From Desulfobacteraceae bacterium (lineage in GTDB: Bacteria > Desulfobacterota > Desulfobacteria > Desulfobacterales > Desulfosarcinaceae): a stretch of DNA of 64,000 bases. The translations under genes were made by a program, and so were the position numbers. Position 1 is the stretch's first letter, and each line of letters opens with the position of its first letter. Positions 1-9,661 of this stretch are shown here, in pieces. The notes under the pieces were generated by a model. That model saw only the letters and a program-made list of their open reading frames with translations, was not told the origin of the DNA and did no database searches. The DNA is taken from positions 25,552-89,551 of the forward strand of contig JABDIN010000094.1 in assembly GCA_013003715.1 (NCBI GenBank), given 5' to 3'.

Positions 1-1
1 G

Positions 2-478
2 ACCGGCTGTCTGGTGGCACTATCCCTTATCCTTATGATCGGCGGCGTCCTGATTGACGGGTACGCAGCGAAACGGCAAATCAGGGAATTGGACACCCAG
101 ATAATGGATATATTCAAAATTTCCTTCCCGGCCGCCCAATCGGTGAAATATCCGGCCAGGGAAATGGAAGCGAAACTCAATGAACTCAAAAAAGACCTGG
201 CCGGCGCCGACCAATCCGACCCCTTGCCGCGGTTTATCGATATACTGCACCGCATGAGCGAGCTGATCGCAGGCACGATAGATGTTGAATTTACACGTTT
301 TGTTTCGGGCACGGATGATATAACGATTACAGGCAACACCAATGATTTTAATGCGGTGGATGAGGTAAAAAACCGTTTGGAGCAGGAACCATGGTTTAAA
401 AAGGTAACCATCAGTTCTTCAAACAAATCCAAATCCGGTGATCGTGTGGAATTTAAATTAAAAATTCAATTGCAATAA
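2..478 (+). CDS. gspL: Type II secretion inner-membrane protein GspL, C-terminal part (5' end outside window)
   Basis: The reading frame is open from base 2, so the gene enters from the left and only the last ~158 residues are visible. These show one hydrophobic membrane segment (around LVALSLILMIGGVLI) followed by a periplasmic region of about 120 residues with the alternating helix/strand pattern of the ferredoxin-like GspL C-terminal domain. GspL couples the cytoplasmic ATPase GspE to the periplasmic pseudopilus and pairs with GspM. Identification rests mainly on position: it sits 4 bases before a GspM-like gene and is followed by gspN, gspC, gspD and gspE. The cytoplasmic actin-like half lies outside the window. 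Confidence 0.75.
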   Translation, partial: TGCLVALSLILMIGGVLIDGYAAKRQIRELDTQIMDIFKISFPAAQSVKYPAREMEAKLNELKKDLAGADQSDPLPRFIDILHRMSELIAGTIDVEFTRFVSGTDDITITGNTNDFNAVDEVKNRLEQEPWFKKVTISSSNKSKSGDRVEFKLKIQLQ

Positions 479-482
479 TGCC

Positions 483-1028
483 ATGCTGAAAAAAATAACC
501 CTGCCCTTCAACATCGATAAACGGGAAAAAATCGCGATATCAGCCGCATTGGTCTGCATCGGACTGTTTATCATCATCGAGCTGGCCATACTTCCCTTTT
601 TTAACAATAGGGACCGGTTAAAACAGGAGCTTATCCTCAAACAAAACGAATACACCAAAATGCTGTTGATGCGGCAGGAATATCTTGATGTGACAAAGGG
701 TGTGGAACGGTCTAAATCAAAACTGCAACGACGCCGGGCCGGGTTTCGGCTATATTCATTTATGGATACGCTTGCGGGCCGGACCGGTATTAAAGCGAAT
801 ATCGCTTATATGAAGCCGTCCACATCAACCAAAAAAGACAGCCCCTATAAGTTCTCCCTGGTGGAACTGAAGCTGCAGAGCATCACAATGAAACAATTGA
901 TTGCCTATCTGTACCAGGTGGAGACATCAAATAATGTCATCACCGTGAAACGTATTTCCATTTCGAAAACAGAGAAAAAAGAGAGCTTGATCGATTCGAT
1001 TCTTCAAGTGGAAACGATTGAATTATAA
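483..1028 (+). CDS. gspM: Type II secretion system protein GspM
   Basis: A 181-residue protein with a short cytoplasmic N-terminus, one membrane helix at about residues 20-40 (IAISAALVCIGLFIII) and a periplasmic part with a helical stretch rich in Lys, Gln and Glu followed by a small alpha/beta domain. Size and topology match GspM, the bitopic partner of GspL in the inner-membrane assembly platform. It starts 4 bases after the gspL stop and ends 6 bases before gspN, so the genes are almost certainly cotranscribed. Sequence conservation of this family is weak; the call depends on topology and context. Confidence 0.75.
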   Translation: MLKKITLPFNIDKREKIAISAALVCIGLFIIIELAILPFFNNRDRLKQELILKQNEYTKMLLMRQEYLDVTKGVERSKSKLQRRRAGFRLYSFMDTLAGRTGIKANIAYMKPSTSTKKDSPYKFSLVELKLQSITMKQLIAYLYQVETSNNVITVKRISISKTEKKESLIDSILQVETIEL

Positions 1029-1034
1029 CTAAAT

Positions 1035-1904
1035 ATGAATAACCAAAAAACATATGTCGCTTATGTCGCATTTTTCATCGCGGCCATGGTGTTTTTTATC
1101 TATTACCTGTTCCCGTCAACAACCATCGCGGACTATATGTCCAATGCGGCTTCATTGCAGCATCCGGATCTCGAAGTGTTTGTGGATCATGTATCACCCG
1201 CTTTTCCACCCGGCTTGAAATTTGACGGGTTGAAAATAGATTACCGGCAGCAACCGGCGCTGACCGCCCAGCGTGCCCGATTCTCCCCGGTGCTGAGAAC
1301 ACTGTTTTCGACCAGCCGAAAGGTGAATTTTGATATCGTTTGCGCGGACGGCAGTATCAATGGCCAGGCGGACATTATCAAAGAGAAGGACGGCGTTTTA
1401 ATAAAAAGCAAAGCCGAACTTTCCGATATCGAAATCGGCAAAATCAATGCGGTCAACGTCTATTCCCCGCATCTGTTGAGCGGTATCCTCAACGGGCAGG
1501 TGTCGGTAAACACGGATCTGACATCCGATGTCCAGAATGAGGCCGAGTTGACCATCAGCGATTTTAAAATTACACTGGAAACGCCGATTATCAATGTGGA
1601 AAGTTTCGAGTTCAAGTCCATCGTAGCCAGTCTCAGTTTGTCGCAACGCCGTATCCGTCTCCGTAAATGCACACTCAAGGGCAGGGATATGGATGGGGAA
1701 ATCACCGGCACCCTCTCCATTAGGGTTCCTTTTGAGAACAGCCTGTTGAATTTCTCCGGCACCATTCAGCCGCATCCTGAATTTATGGCGCAACTGAGCA
1801 GCACATTGCCTGTGGCAATGCTGTCAGCGCAAAGTATCGGACAAAAAGGGCTACCGTTCCGAATTCGCGGTACGGTAAACAATCCCGGATTTTCATTGAG
1901 GTAA
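1035..1904 (+). CDS. gspN: Type II secretion system protein GspN
   Basis: A 289-residue protein with an N-terminal membrane anchor (residues ~8-28) and a long periplasmic part built of repeated beta-strands (motifs such as PPGLKFDGLKI and GTLSIRVPFENSLLNFSG), as in the AsmA/GspN type of periplasmic beta-rich proteins. GspN is an accessory type II secretion component present only in some lineages. It lies between gspM and gspC with 5-6 base gaps. The order L-M-N-C-D-E differs from the gamma-proteobacterial C-to-N order. The final residues end at FSLR, giving a normal length for the deltaproteobacterial form. Confidence 0.8.
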   Translation: MNNQKTYVAYVAFFIAAMVFFIYYLFPSTTIADYMSNAASLQHPDLEVFVDHVSPAFPPGLKFDGLKIDYRQQPALTAQRARFSPVLRTLFSTSRKVNFDIVCADGSINGQADIIKEKDGVLIKSKAELSDIEIGKINAVNVYSPHLLSGILNGQVSVNTDLTSDVQNEAELTISDFKITLETPIINVESFEFKSIVASLSLSQRRIRLRKCTLKGRDMDGEITGTLSIRVPFENSLLNFSGTIQPHPEFMAQLSSTLPVAMLSAQSIGQKGLPFRIRGTVNNPGFSLR

Positions 1905-1909
1905 TACAA

Positions 1910-2788
1910 ATGATAATCAATCGTTCCATAACCGGCATTAATTTCGCCATCTTGTTATTGGCCGCTTACTTCAGCGTCAATATCGTTTATAACGTCGTTG
2001 ATATGCAGCTGAGCCGAAAACGGCCGCTGCCTGTATTCCAAAACACGGAAACGCCGCAGGAAACCATCATCAACCATCCCGAAACCCACTATCAGCTTGT
2101 ACTCGACCGCAATTTATTTAAGGTCGCTACCATGGTAGTCAAAAAAGAGCTGCCGAAACTTGACCCGGACTCCCTGGAGCAAACAAAACTTCAGCTCAAA
2201 CTATGGGGGACGGTTTCGGGTGAAGGCAATGCGCTGTATGCCGTTATCGAAGAGACCACCAATCGCCAGCAGAACCTCTATCGTATCGGTGATGCCATCC
2301 AGAACGCCAAGGTCAGGGCGATTCTGCGGGAAAAGGTGATCCTCAACGTCAACGGCAAAGATGAGGTGTTGGGCATGGAGGAGATGACCCTTGGCGGGGG
2401 TAGTGGAACGCGCCGCAACATTCCGACCCGAACACCCACTTCAACCGTGGCCGGCACAAGACCCCAGTCTCAAAAAATCACGCTAAGACGGTCACTGATA
2501 GAAGATTCAGTTCAGGACATCTCCAAATTGATGACGGAAGTACAGATACGCCCCTACCTGGAAAATGGCGCCCCGGCCGGATTGGCCTTGTCGAATATCA
2601 AACCCAATTCAATATTCCGGCGAATGGGCTTGAGAAATGGAGACATTATCACCGGGGTCGATGGCCAGAATATTCAGTCGGTGGACGATGCACTCAAACT
2701 ATACGAAAACCTCCGTTCGTCTTCCAATGTAAATGTCGATATTAAACGCAGAGGCAGGGAAAGAAATATCGAATACCAGATTCGATGA
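1910..2788 (+). CDS. gspC: Type II secretion system protein GspC with PDZ domain
   Basis: A 292-residue inner-membrane protein. Residues ~8-28 form the membrane anchor, residues ~65-155 hold the homology region that contacts the secretin (LFKV, LKLWGTVSG, YRIGDAIQNAKVRAI, VILNVNGKDEVL), a Thr/Pro/Arg linker follows, and residues ~210-292 form a PDZ domain (GLALSNIKPNSIFRRMGLRN, GDIITGVDGQNIQ). GspC links the inner-membrane platform to the outer-membrane secretin and is involved in substrate choice. Its stop codon overlaps the first possible gspD start by four bases (ATGA), which suggests translational coupling. Confidence 0.88.
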   Translation: MIINRSITGINFAILLLAAYFSVNIVYNVVDMQLSRKRPLPVFQNTETPQETIINHPETHYQLVLDRNLFKVATMVVKKELPKLDPDSLEQTKLQLKLWGTVSGEGNALYAVIEETTNRQQNLYRIGDAIQNAKVRAILREKVILNVNGKDEVLGMEEMTLGGGSGTRRNIPTRTPTSTVAGTRPQSQKITLRRSLIEDSVQDISKLMTEVQIRPYLENGAPAGLALSNIKPNSIFRRMGLRNGDIITGVDGQNIQSVDDALKLYENLRSSSNVNVDIKRRGRERNIEYQIR

Positions 2789-5202
2789 TGGAATATGTTG
2801 CACCTGCACATGGTTTGGAAATAATAACAGCAAAGGGCATTTTTGTGAAAAAGAATACAATTAAGGTTCGAAGAATTCCGATGGCGGCCCGCATCACTTT
2901 GTTCACGCTGATGGTTCTGCTGACCACCCTGTTGTTAATTTTCATCGGAGACAATAATCAGGCGGTTGCTGAAGAAGGGGCTGTTCAAAACAAGCGTTTT
3001 GTTTCCATTGATTTCAATAATGTGGATATCAGTGTTTTCGTCAAGTTCATGAGTGAACTGACCAAAAAAAACTTTGTCATCGACCAGCGGGTCCGCGGCA
3101 AGGTGACCATCATCTCCCCGGCCAAAATATCCGAGGATGAGGCCTACCGCGTTTTCGAATCCGTTTTGGAAGTCCATGGATTTGCCCTGGTGCCTTCAGG
3201 AAAAGTGGTGAAAATCATCCCCTCGCCGGATGCGCGGACCAAAAGCATTGAAACCCGGTTGCGGGAAGAGGCGCTATCACCCAATGACCGGATTATCACC
3301 CAGTTGATACCGCTACAATACGCTGATCCGACACTTCTGAAGCGGCTGCTGACACCGATGATTTCGAAAAGCAGCATTATCCTGGACTATGCGCCGACCA
3401 ATATGCTGATCATCACCGACGTGGAATCCAATATCAAACGCTTGTTGAAGATCATCAACACCATCGATGTCACCGGCGTGGGACAGAAAATAAGTGTGAT
3501 CCCGGTTGTCTATTCGGATGCGACCAAACTGGTCAAGACCTTGAGCACTGTATTTCAGTCGGCCACCAGGGCCGCAAAGGGGACGACCGGTCCCAGTCTG
3601 ACGATGGTGGCGGATGAACGTACCAATACCATCGTCATGCGGGCCAGCGATGAACAGACCCAGCATGTGGAGGCGCTGATCCAAATGCTGGATATGGATA
3701 CGCCGCGGGGTAAAGGCAATATTCATGTCGTATACCTTGAAAATGCAGCGGCGGAAGATCTTGCCAAAGTGCTTCAGGAGATACCCAGCAAGGATGCGAG
3801 CGGCGCACCCGGCAAAACGCCGTCACCGGTGGTATCGGATAAGGTTCGCATCACGGCGGATAAAGCCACCAACAGCCTGATTATCATGGCGGACAAGGAA
3901 GATTTCCAGGTTATTGAAAATATAATTAAAAAAATCGATATCCCCCGTGCCATGGTCTATATCGAAGCGCTGATCATGGAGGTGAATGCCGACAAAAACC
4001 TGAAACTCGGCACTGAATGGCTTGTGGGAGATGATTTCGAATATCAGGGGAAGGATGCCCTCGCCGGTGGCGGATTCAACAGCGGATCCCCCTTATTCGG
4101 ATTCGACCCTGCCACCGGTGGTCTTGCCTTACCGGCCGGTATGGCCCTCGGTGTGTTTGGAGAAACCCTCGACATCGGCGGGATTAGATTTCCAAGCCTT
4201 TCCGCCGTTGCCAATGCATTCCAATCCGATTCGGATACCAACATATTGTCGACACCGCAGATCAGCGTGCTGGACAACGAAGAAGCCTCCATCATTATCG
4301 GTGAAACGATCCCCTTCCGGACCAAAGCCACCACCACCAGCAGCAGCGACACCTTCAATTCTTTTGAATACAAGCCGGTGGGGAAGAACCTTAAAATCAC
4401 GCCGCACATCAGCAAGGACCGCATGGTTCGCCTTGAACTGGAATTGAATGTGAGTGCCGTCAAACCCGGAGCAGACGATCCGCTGACCCCGTCCACCTTT
4501 ACACGTGAAGTCAAAACCACGGTCATCGTCCGGGACAAACACACGCTGGTCATCGGCGGATTGATCGACGACACAAGCAATACCAGCACACAACAGGTTC
4601 CCTGCCTGGGGGACGTTCCCGGTTTCGGGTGGCTGTTTAAAAACAAAACCAATACGGCAAACCGAACGAATCTCTATATTTTCCTGACCCCGCGGGTGAT
4701 TCAATCGCCGTCGGAAGCAAGAAAGATCTTTGAAAAAAAGAAAAGTGACATGGAAAGCATCAAAGGCGGCAAGATCGATCTATTCAAAGAGATAGACGAA
4801 TCAGGCGATGCCGGTCAAATCCCCAGTATTGAAAGTTTTGATTACAGTGAAACCGATCAAGCCCTGGACGCCACTGCAGCACCGGCGGAACCTGTTGAAC
4901 CGGTCGAAGCTGCGGAACCGGTGGCATCGGATGAACCGGTACAAGATGAGCCAAGGTCCGCATTGCCGGCCGCTTCCATTTATACCCTCCAGGTCGCTTC
5001 ATATCAGAATTTGGAGAAAGCGGAGCTTAGAAAACAGGAATTGGTGAACTTCGGACACAACGCATATATCGTTGAGTCGGACATCAATGGCATGGTATGG
5101 TATCGCGTTCGCGTCGGGCAATTTGCAAGCGAGGAGGAGGCACTGGCGTTGGGTGAAGAGATGCAGGAACAGATGATTTCCACCATTCTGATAAAGATTT
5201 AA
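2785..5202 (+). CDS. gspD: Type II secretion outer-membrane secretin GspD with a C-terminal SPOR domain
   Basis: An 805-residue secretin. It has a signal segment (hydrophobic run ITLFTLMVLLTTLLLIFIG), then N0 (from FVSIDFNNVDISVFVKFMSE), three N1-N3 repeats, and the secretin barrel (VYIEALIMEVN through TNLYIFLTPRVI). After the barrel comes an acidic Pro/Glu/Val linker (residues ~690-728) and then, at about residues 730-805, a SPOR domain (IYTLQVASYQNLEKA, WYRVRVGQF). The SPOR domain normally binds denuded peptidoglycan glycans and is not part of ordinary GspD. The ATG at 2785 overlaps gspC, but a GTG at 2845 is preceded by AAAGGG at a good distance and gives a more normal signal peptide, so the true start may be 2845. 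Confidence 0.93.
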   Translation: MMEYVAPAHGLEIITAKGIFVKKNTIKVRRIPMAARITLFTLMVLLTTLLLIFIGDNNQAVAEEGAVQNKRFVSIDFNNVDISVFVKFMSELTKKNFVIDQRVRGKVTIISPAKISEDEAYRVFESVLEVHGFALVPSGKVVKIIPSPDARTKSIETRLREEALSPNDRIITQLIPLQYADPTLLKRLLTPMISKSSIILDYAPTNMLIITDVESNIKRLLKIINTIDVTGVGQKISVIPVVYSDATKLVKTLSTVFQSATRAAKGTTGPSLTMVADERTNTIVMRASDEQTQHVEALIQMLDMDTPRGKGNIHVVYLENAAAEDLAKVLQEIPSKDASGAPGKTPSPVVSDKVRITADKATNSLIIMADKEDFQVIENIIKKIDIPRAMVYIEALIMEVNADKNLKLGTEWLVGDDFEYQGKDALAGGGFNSGSPLFGFDPATGGLALPAGMALGVFGETLDIGGIRFPSLSAVANAFQSDSDTNILSTPQISVLDNEEASIIIGETIPFRTKATTTSSSDTFNSFEYKPVGKNLKITPHISKDRMVRLELELNVSAVKPGADDPLTPSTFTREVKTTVIVRDKHTLVIGGLIDDTSNTSTQQVPCLGDVPGFGWLFKNKTNTANRTNLYIFLTPRVIQSPSEARKIFEKKKSDMESIKGGKIDLFKEIDESGDAGQIPSIESFDYSETDQALDATAAPAEPVEPVEAAEPVASDEPVQDEPRSALPAASIYTLQVASYQNLEKAELRKQELVNFGHNAYIVESDINGMVWYRVRVGQFASEEEALALGEEMQEQMISTILIKI

Positions 5203-5221
5203 TACTGGTATTTCAAAACGG

Positions 5222-6979
5222 ATGAAAAACATTCTCCCTGATATTTTAGAACAGAATTTCGGTGTTCCCCGTACAGTTTTTACCGAATCCCAACGGATCC
5301 AGAGGGAAAAAGGCGGAAGCATCGGCGATCTGCTCATCCAGAAAAAGGCAATTACCGAATCCCAGCTTCTGGAAGCGTACAGCCTGCTTTATGAGATCCC
5401 ATTCTGGCCAGAACTGCCCATCGACAAGGTCAGTGTCGATCTGACCCAGAAAGTCTCCATACAGTTTCTGAAAAAATTTTTCATGGTGCCGTTGGCTCTG
5501 GATGCGGAAAAAGTGACCACCCACCATCCGGGCCCCCTGAACGGACCCGATGCCGAGCCGGAAAAAATCAATATTCAATCCACCGTCATCGCGGTGAACG
5601 ATCCATCCGCCTTCCAACCCCTGGATGATTTGATTCGCCTGCTGGGCATCGAAGAATACCAACTTGTGCTTTCGACCAGGAACGCCATACTTTCCGTAAT
5701 CAATCTTTCCTATGATCTTGGCCAGAACTCGGCCGAACAATTGGTGCAGGACATGGAGGACAGCGACGAGTCCCTGATCAGCGAAATCGAGGATACCGCT
5801 GACCTTCTGGATGATACCAGCGATGCCCCGATCATTAAACTGGTCAACAATATCATCTCCCAATCCATAAAAGCACGCGCCAGTGACATCCATTTTGAAC
5901 CCTACCAGGACAGTTTCAAGGTCCGGTACCGGATCGACGGTATATTGTATGATCTGTTGACACCGCCCAAATGGATTCAGCCGGCCCTGACATCCCGTAT
6001 TAAAGTCATGGCCAAACTGAATATCGCGGAGAAACGGCTGCCCCAGGATGGCCGATTCGAGGTCAAGATCGGCAATCAGGTTATCGATGTGCGGGTTTCG
6101 ACACTGCCCATTTCCTATGGCGAAAGAGTGGTACTGCGGTTGCTGGTCAAATCAGGATCGGTCTTGATGATGACCGACCTCGGCTTTTCACCTAAAATGC
6201 TGAGTCAGATGACCGAACTGGTGAAATCCCCAAACGGTATCATCCTGGTGACCGGACCCACGGGTAGTGGTAAGACGACCACCTTGTATTCCATACTCTC
6301 ATCCATCAACACCCCGGATATCAATATCATCACGGTGGAAGATCCGGTGGAATACCAATTGAAAGGGATCAGCCAGATACAGGTGAATCCCAAGATTGAA
6401 CTTACCTTTGCGCGCGGTCTCCGATCCATCGTACGTCAGGATCCCGATGTCATCCTCATCGGCGAGATTCGCGATAAGGAGACGGCTGAAATCGCCGTTC
6501 AATCCGCCTTGACCGGCCACCTGGTGTTCTCGACCATTCATACCAACGACTCAGCCAGTGCCATCACCCGGTTGGTGGATATGGGCGTGGAACCTTTTCT
6601 GATTTCTTCATCGGTGATTGCCATAGTTGCCCAACGATTGGTGCGTGTATTGTGTAATGATTGTAAAAAAGTTTACAATCCCGGCTCGAGCGCCCAAAAT
6701 CTAGGATTTAAAATCGAAAACATTGATAGCTACAGGTTCTATACACCTGTGGGATGTGATAGTTGTTTCAATACCGGATACAGGGGCCGGATCGGTATTT
6801 TCGAACTGATGATCATGGGACCGAGCCTCAAGGAACTGATCATTAAAACGCACGATTCCGTAAGAATAAAGCACGAAGCATTGAATGAGGGCATGGTCAT
6901 GTTGCGCAATGACGGACTTGATAAAGTGCTCAAAGGCATCACCTCCATCGAAGAGGTCATCAGGGTAACCCAGAAATAG
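5222..6979 (+). CDS. gspE: Type II secretion ATPase GspE
   Basis: A 585-residue hexameric secretion ATPase that powers pseudopilus assembly at the cytoplasmic side. Residues ~1-160 form the N-terminal domain that binds GspL. The C-terminal half has the Walker A motif GPTGSGKT at residues 345-352, an Asp box, a Walker B region with IGEIRD near residue 414, a His box (TGHLVFSTIHTND) and a four-cysteine zinc-binding insert (CNDC and CDSC about 45 residues apart), which is typical of GspE and PilB. The ATG at 5222 lies 19 bases after gspD. About 100 bases without a gene separate it from the next operon member. Confidence 0.95.
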   Translation: MKNILPDILEQNFGVPRTVFTESQRIQREKGGSIGDLLIQKKAITESQLLEAYSLLYEIPFWPELPIDKVSVDLTQKVSIQFLKKFFMVPLALDAEKVTTHHPGPLNGPDAEPEKINIQSTVIAVNDPSAFQPLDDLIRLLGIEEYQLVLSTRNAILSVINLSYDLGQNSAEQLVQDMEDSDESLISEIEDTADLLDDTSDAPIIKLVNNIISQSIKARASDIHFEPYQDSFKVRYRIDGILYDLLTPPKWIQPALTSRIKVMAKLNIAEKRLPQDGRFEVKIGNQVIDVRVSTLPISYGERVVLRLLVKSGSVLMMTDLGFSPKMLSQMTELVKSPNGIILVTGPTGSGKTTTLYSILSSINTPDINIITVEDPVEYQLKGISQIQVNPKIELTFARGLRSIVRQDPDVILIGEIRDKETAEIAVQSALTGHLVFSTIHTNDSASAITRLVDMGVEPFLISSSVIAIVAQRLVRVLCNDCKKVYNPGSSAQNLGFKIENIDSYRFYTPVGCDSCFNTGYRGRIGIFELMIMGPSLKELIIKTHDSVRIKHEALNEGMVMLRNDGLDKVLKGITSIEEVIRVTQK

Positions 6980-7080
6980 CAACCGCCATTCCCAAACAGG
7001 GGATCCCTTTTTGTTAACTGCGCTTTTGAGTACGATGCGATTTCACAATCACCGGATTTAATCAAATAACAGCACCTTGT

Positions 7081-8010
7081 ATGAAAAAAACTAAATGGAT
7101 CATCTTATGCTTCATCGCTTTTGTCTGCCTGACTGGCCCCTTTACGGTGTCGGCGAACACCATGAGAATGATAGATGCCGATGACCAGTTCAATCTTGCC
7201 AACGCTTACTATCAGGATCAGGAATTTGAGCTGGCCATTATCGAGTTCAACCGGTTTGTCTATTTTTTTCCACAGGACATGCGCCTGGAGCAGGCTCGGT
7301 ATCATATCGGACTATCCTATTTCAATACGCGCCAATACAAAAAAGCCGTTAAACACTTTAGCAATCTTATCAATTTCCACGAAGACTCGACTTTAGCCGT
7401 TGAATCCTATTTCATGATCAGCCGCTGTTATGTGCAGCTCAACCTGATGGGACAGGCGGTCTCCACCTTACAGAACATTGCCACCCTCTCCACGGATACC
7501 AATGTAAAGGACCGGGCGTATTATACGATGGGTTGGATCGAAATCGACCAACTCAATCTCCGTCAGGCAAAAATATATTTCAATAAAATAAGTGAGTTGA
7601 ATCGAAAGACTTACCAGATCCCGGAACTTTCGACAGCCATCGGCAAGGACGCCGGGATCCCAAGGAAAAATCCGACCGTGGCCGGGGCGCTGTCCATCCT
7701 GCCGGGAGCCGGTCAACTATACTGCCACCGGTACAAGGATGCCTTGCTGGCATTCATCATCAATGGCGGATTAATCTGGGCCACCGTGGAGGCCTTTGAC
7801 AAGGAGAATTATGCCCTGGGCAGCGTCATCGGGTTTGTGGAGCTGGGTTTTTATACCGGCAATATATATAGTGCAAAATCCGCCGCACACAAATATAATC
7901 GGGACCAAACACAAAGATTCATCGATGACTTGAAACAGAATTTATCTGTCAGCCTCACTCCCACCTCCGGGCTGGACGGTGTATATCTTGGTTTTCAATA
8001 TCGATTTTAA
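7081..8010 (+). CDS. Exported TPR-repeat protein with a C-terminal hydrophobic domain
   Basis: A 309-residue protein with a signal peptide (residues 1-25, ending VSANT) and about five TPR or Sel1-like helical pairs from residues ~35 to 185 (AYYQDQEFELAIIEFNRFV, GLSYFNTRQYKKAVKHFSN). These resemble the arrangement in BamD/YbgF-type periplasmic proteins. The last third has two hydrophobic stretches starting at GALSILPGAGQLYC, a motif seen in small membrane domains of the DUF5683/TM2-like kind. The last residues, LGFQYRF, end in an aromatic residue as outer-membrane beta proteins do, but no barrel is visible. Function unknown; the TPRs suggest a scaffold for the secretion machinery encoded just upstream. 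The stop overlaps the next start by one base. Confidence 0.8.
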   Translation: MKKTKWIILCFIAFVCLTGPFTVSANTMRMIDADDQFNLANAYYQDQEFELAIIEFNRFVYFFPQDMRLEQARYHIGLSYFNTRQYKKAVKHFSNLINFHEDSTLAVESYFMISRCYVQLNLMGQAVSTLQNIATLSTDTNVKDRAYYTMGWIEIDQLNLRQAKIYFNKISELNRKTYQIPELSTAIGKDAGIPRKNPTVAGALSILPGAGQLYCHRYKDALLAFIINGGLIWATVEAFDKENYALGSVIGFVELGFYTGNIYSAKSAAHKYNRDQTQRFIDDLKQNLSVSLTPTSGLDGVYLGFQYRF

Positions 8011-9002
8011 TGTGGGTGCCGCCGGTGGTCAAAAAAATAATAAAAATCTGTTTCCTTATCATCATTTTTGTGACCGCTGCGGTGGCCGGAGGCTACTTCA
8101 CCCTCACCTTCATTATCGACAGCGAGAGCACGGTAATCATACCGGATCTTCACAGTAAAGATGTTGTATATGCGCTGGAACTATTGACGGATCTCGGGCT
8201 GAATGTAAAAGTCAAGGGGTCCGAATACAACGCGGATATACCGAAAAATTATATTGTTTTTCAATCCCCGGATGCCGGCAATGAAATCAAACAGGGCCGT
8301 GACATCAGGATCACCCTCTCCAAGGGACCCAAAACGCTTCCGGTACCGAATCTTAAGAATATGAATTTATCCCAGGCGAATATCATTCTGGATGAAAATG
8401 ATTTGTGTTCAGCGGACCCGACATTCGCCTACCATGATCACTTTGACAAACACCGGATTATCAGCCACTATCCCCTGGCCGGCAGTCTGGCGAATCGGGG
8501 TCAATGCCTGAATATGCTGGTCAGCCTGGGGTCCCGCCCGCAGGCGTTTTTGGTCCCCGAGTTGTCCGGCAACTCTCTGGATGTGGTTATCGCCACCTTT
8601 GAACAGAGCCGTCTTTATATCGGTGAAATCCGTTCCGAGGTGAATACGGATTTCCCTGAGAATATGATAATAGGACAGGACCCCAAACCGGGCAGCCGGT
8701 TGGAAGCGGGGGCCAGTATCAATCTGTCCATCAGTAAACTTACCGCTGCTACGGAACAAGCCTGGTCCTCCGGATTGTGGTTATTCCGCTACCGCGCAGA
8801 TCCCGGTTTTTTAAGACAACACGTGCGGGTATTGTGGACAAGGCTTGGTTTTGCGACAGATCTTCACAATGATCTGATAACCCCGGGCAGCGAGTTATGG
8901 TTTTTCATACCCAAAGAGTATCACTCGACCATCCGTTTGTACGTGGACGGCGAATTGATAAAAACTGAAATCATGGACCTATTTGAGGAGAAATCAAGAT
9001 GA
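8010..9002 (+). CDS. Membrane-anchored PASTA-domain protein
   Basis: A 330-residue protein with one N-terminal membrane helix (residues ~7-30) followed by three PASTA modules at roughly residues 40-110, 111-180 and 182-245. Each begins with a VPxL-like motif ([42 protein letters not shown]) and ends with the xISKG/ISK strand. PASTA modules bind peptidoglycan fragments or beta-lactams in PBPs and Ser/Thr kinases, but no kinase or transpeptidase domain is attached. About 85 C-terminal residues form an unassigned domain. It overlaps the TPR gene by one base and rpe by four, so the gene is inside the operon. A role in anchoring to the cell wall is inferred. Confidence 0.82.
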   Translation: MWVPPVVKKIIKICFLIIIFVTAAVAGGYFTLTFIIDSESTVIIPDLHSKDVVYALELLTDLGLNVKVKGSEYNADIPKNYIVFQSPDAGNEIKQGRDIRITLSKGPKTLPVPNLKNMNLSQANIILDENDLCSADPTFAYHDHFDKHRIISHYPLAGSLANRGQCLNMLVSLGSRPQAFLVPELSGNSLDVVIATFEQSRLYIGEIRSEVNTDFPENMIIGQDPKPGSRLEAGASINLSISKLTAATEQAWSSGLWLFRYRADPGFLRQHVRVLWTRLGFATDLHNDLITPGSELWFFIPKEYHSTIRLYVDGELIKTEIMDLFEEKSR

Positions 9003-9661
9003 AGCAGATTGCCCCTTCCATACTTTCCGCAGACTTTTCCCGGTTGGGGGAGGAAATCAAAGCGGTTGAAGCAGCCGGTGCCGACTGGATCCATGTGGAT
9101 GTGATGGATGGCCACTTTGTCCCGAACATTACCATGGGCCCCCTGGTCGTGAAGGCGGCCAAAAAAGTAACGACCCTGCCCATCGATGTTCATTTGATGA
9201 TCGAAAATGCGGATCGCTATATCCGCGACTTTGCGTCAGCTGGTGCGGATTATGTCTCCGTTCATGTGGAAACATGTCCTCATCTTGAACGCACCATTCA
9301 ATTGATTCGCGACAATGGGGCCAGGCCCGGTGCTGTCCTGAATCCGGCCACGCCCCTGAATACCCTGGAATGGATCCTGGAAGACCTTGATTTTGTTCTC
9401 ATCATGAGTGTAAATCCCGGTTTCGGCGGCCAGGCATTCATTCCATCCAGCCTCGATAAGATTCGACAGCTCAAAAAAATGATCCTGGAACGAGGTGATT
9501 CAGTGGTCATACAGGTAGATGGCGGTGTGAACAACGGGACCATCGCCGATCTGTCAGCGGCGGGCGCAGATGTATTCGTCGCCGGTTCGGCGATCTTCGG
9601 CAGTCCGGATTACGCGGCCGCCATTTCCTCATTTCGTCAAAAATTGGGGGCCGGAACATGA
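8999..9661 (+). CDS. rpe: Ribulose-phosphate 3-epimerase
   Basis: A 220-residue TIM-barrel enzyme that interconverts D-ribulose 5-phosphate and D-xylulose 5-phosphate in the pentose phosphate and Calvin cycles. The start [16 protein letters not shown], the metal-binding [12 protein letters not shown], the strand VHLMIENAD, the NPGFGGQ phosphate loop, and the catalytic VDGGVN near residue 175 are all intact. Length is normal for the family. The ATG overlaps the PASTA gene stop, with GAGGAG shortly upstream, and the stop overlaps the aroQ start by four bases. Confidence 0.97.
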   Translation: MKQIAPSILSADFSRLGEEIKAVEAAGADWIHVDVMDGHFVPNITMGPLVVKAAKKVTTLPIDVHLMIENADRYIRDFASAGADYVSVHVETCPHLERTIQLIRDNGARPGAVLNPATPLNTLEWILEDLDFVLIMSVNPGFGGQAFIPSSLDKIRQLKKMILERGDSVVIQVDGGVNNGTIADLSAAGADVFVAGSAIFGSPDYAAAISSFRQKLGAGT

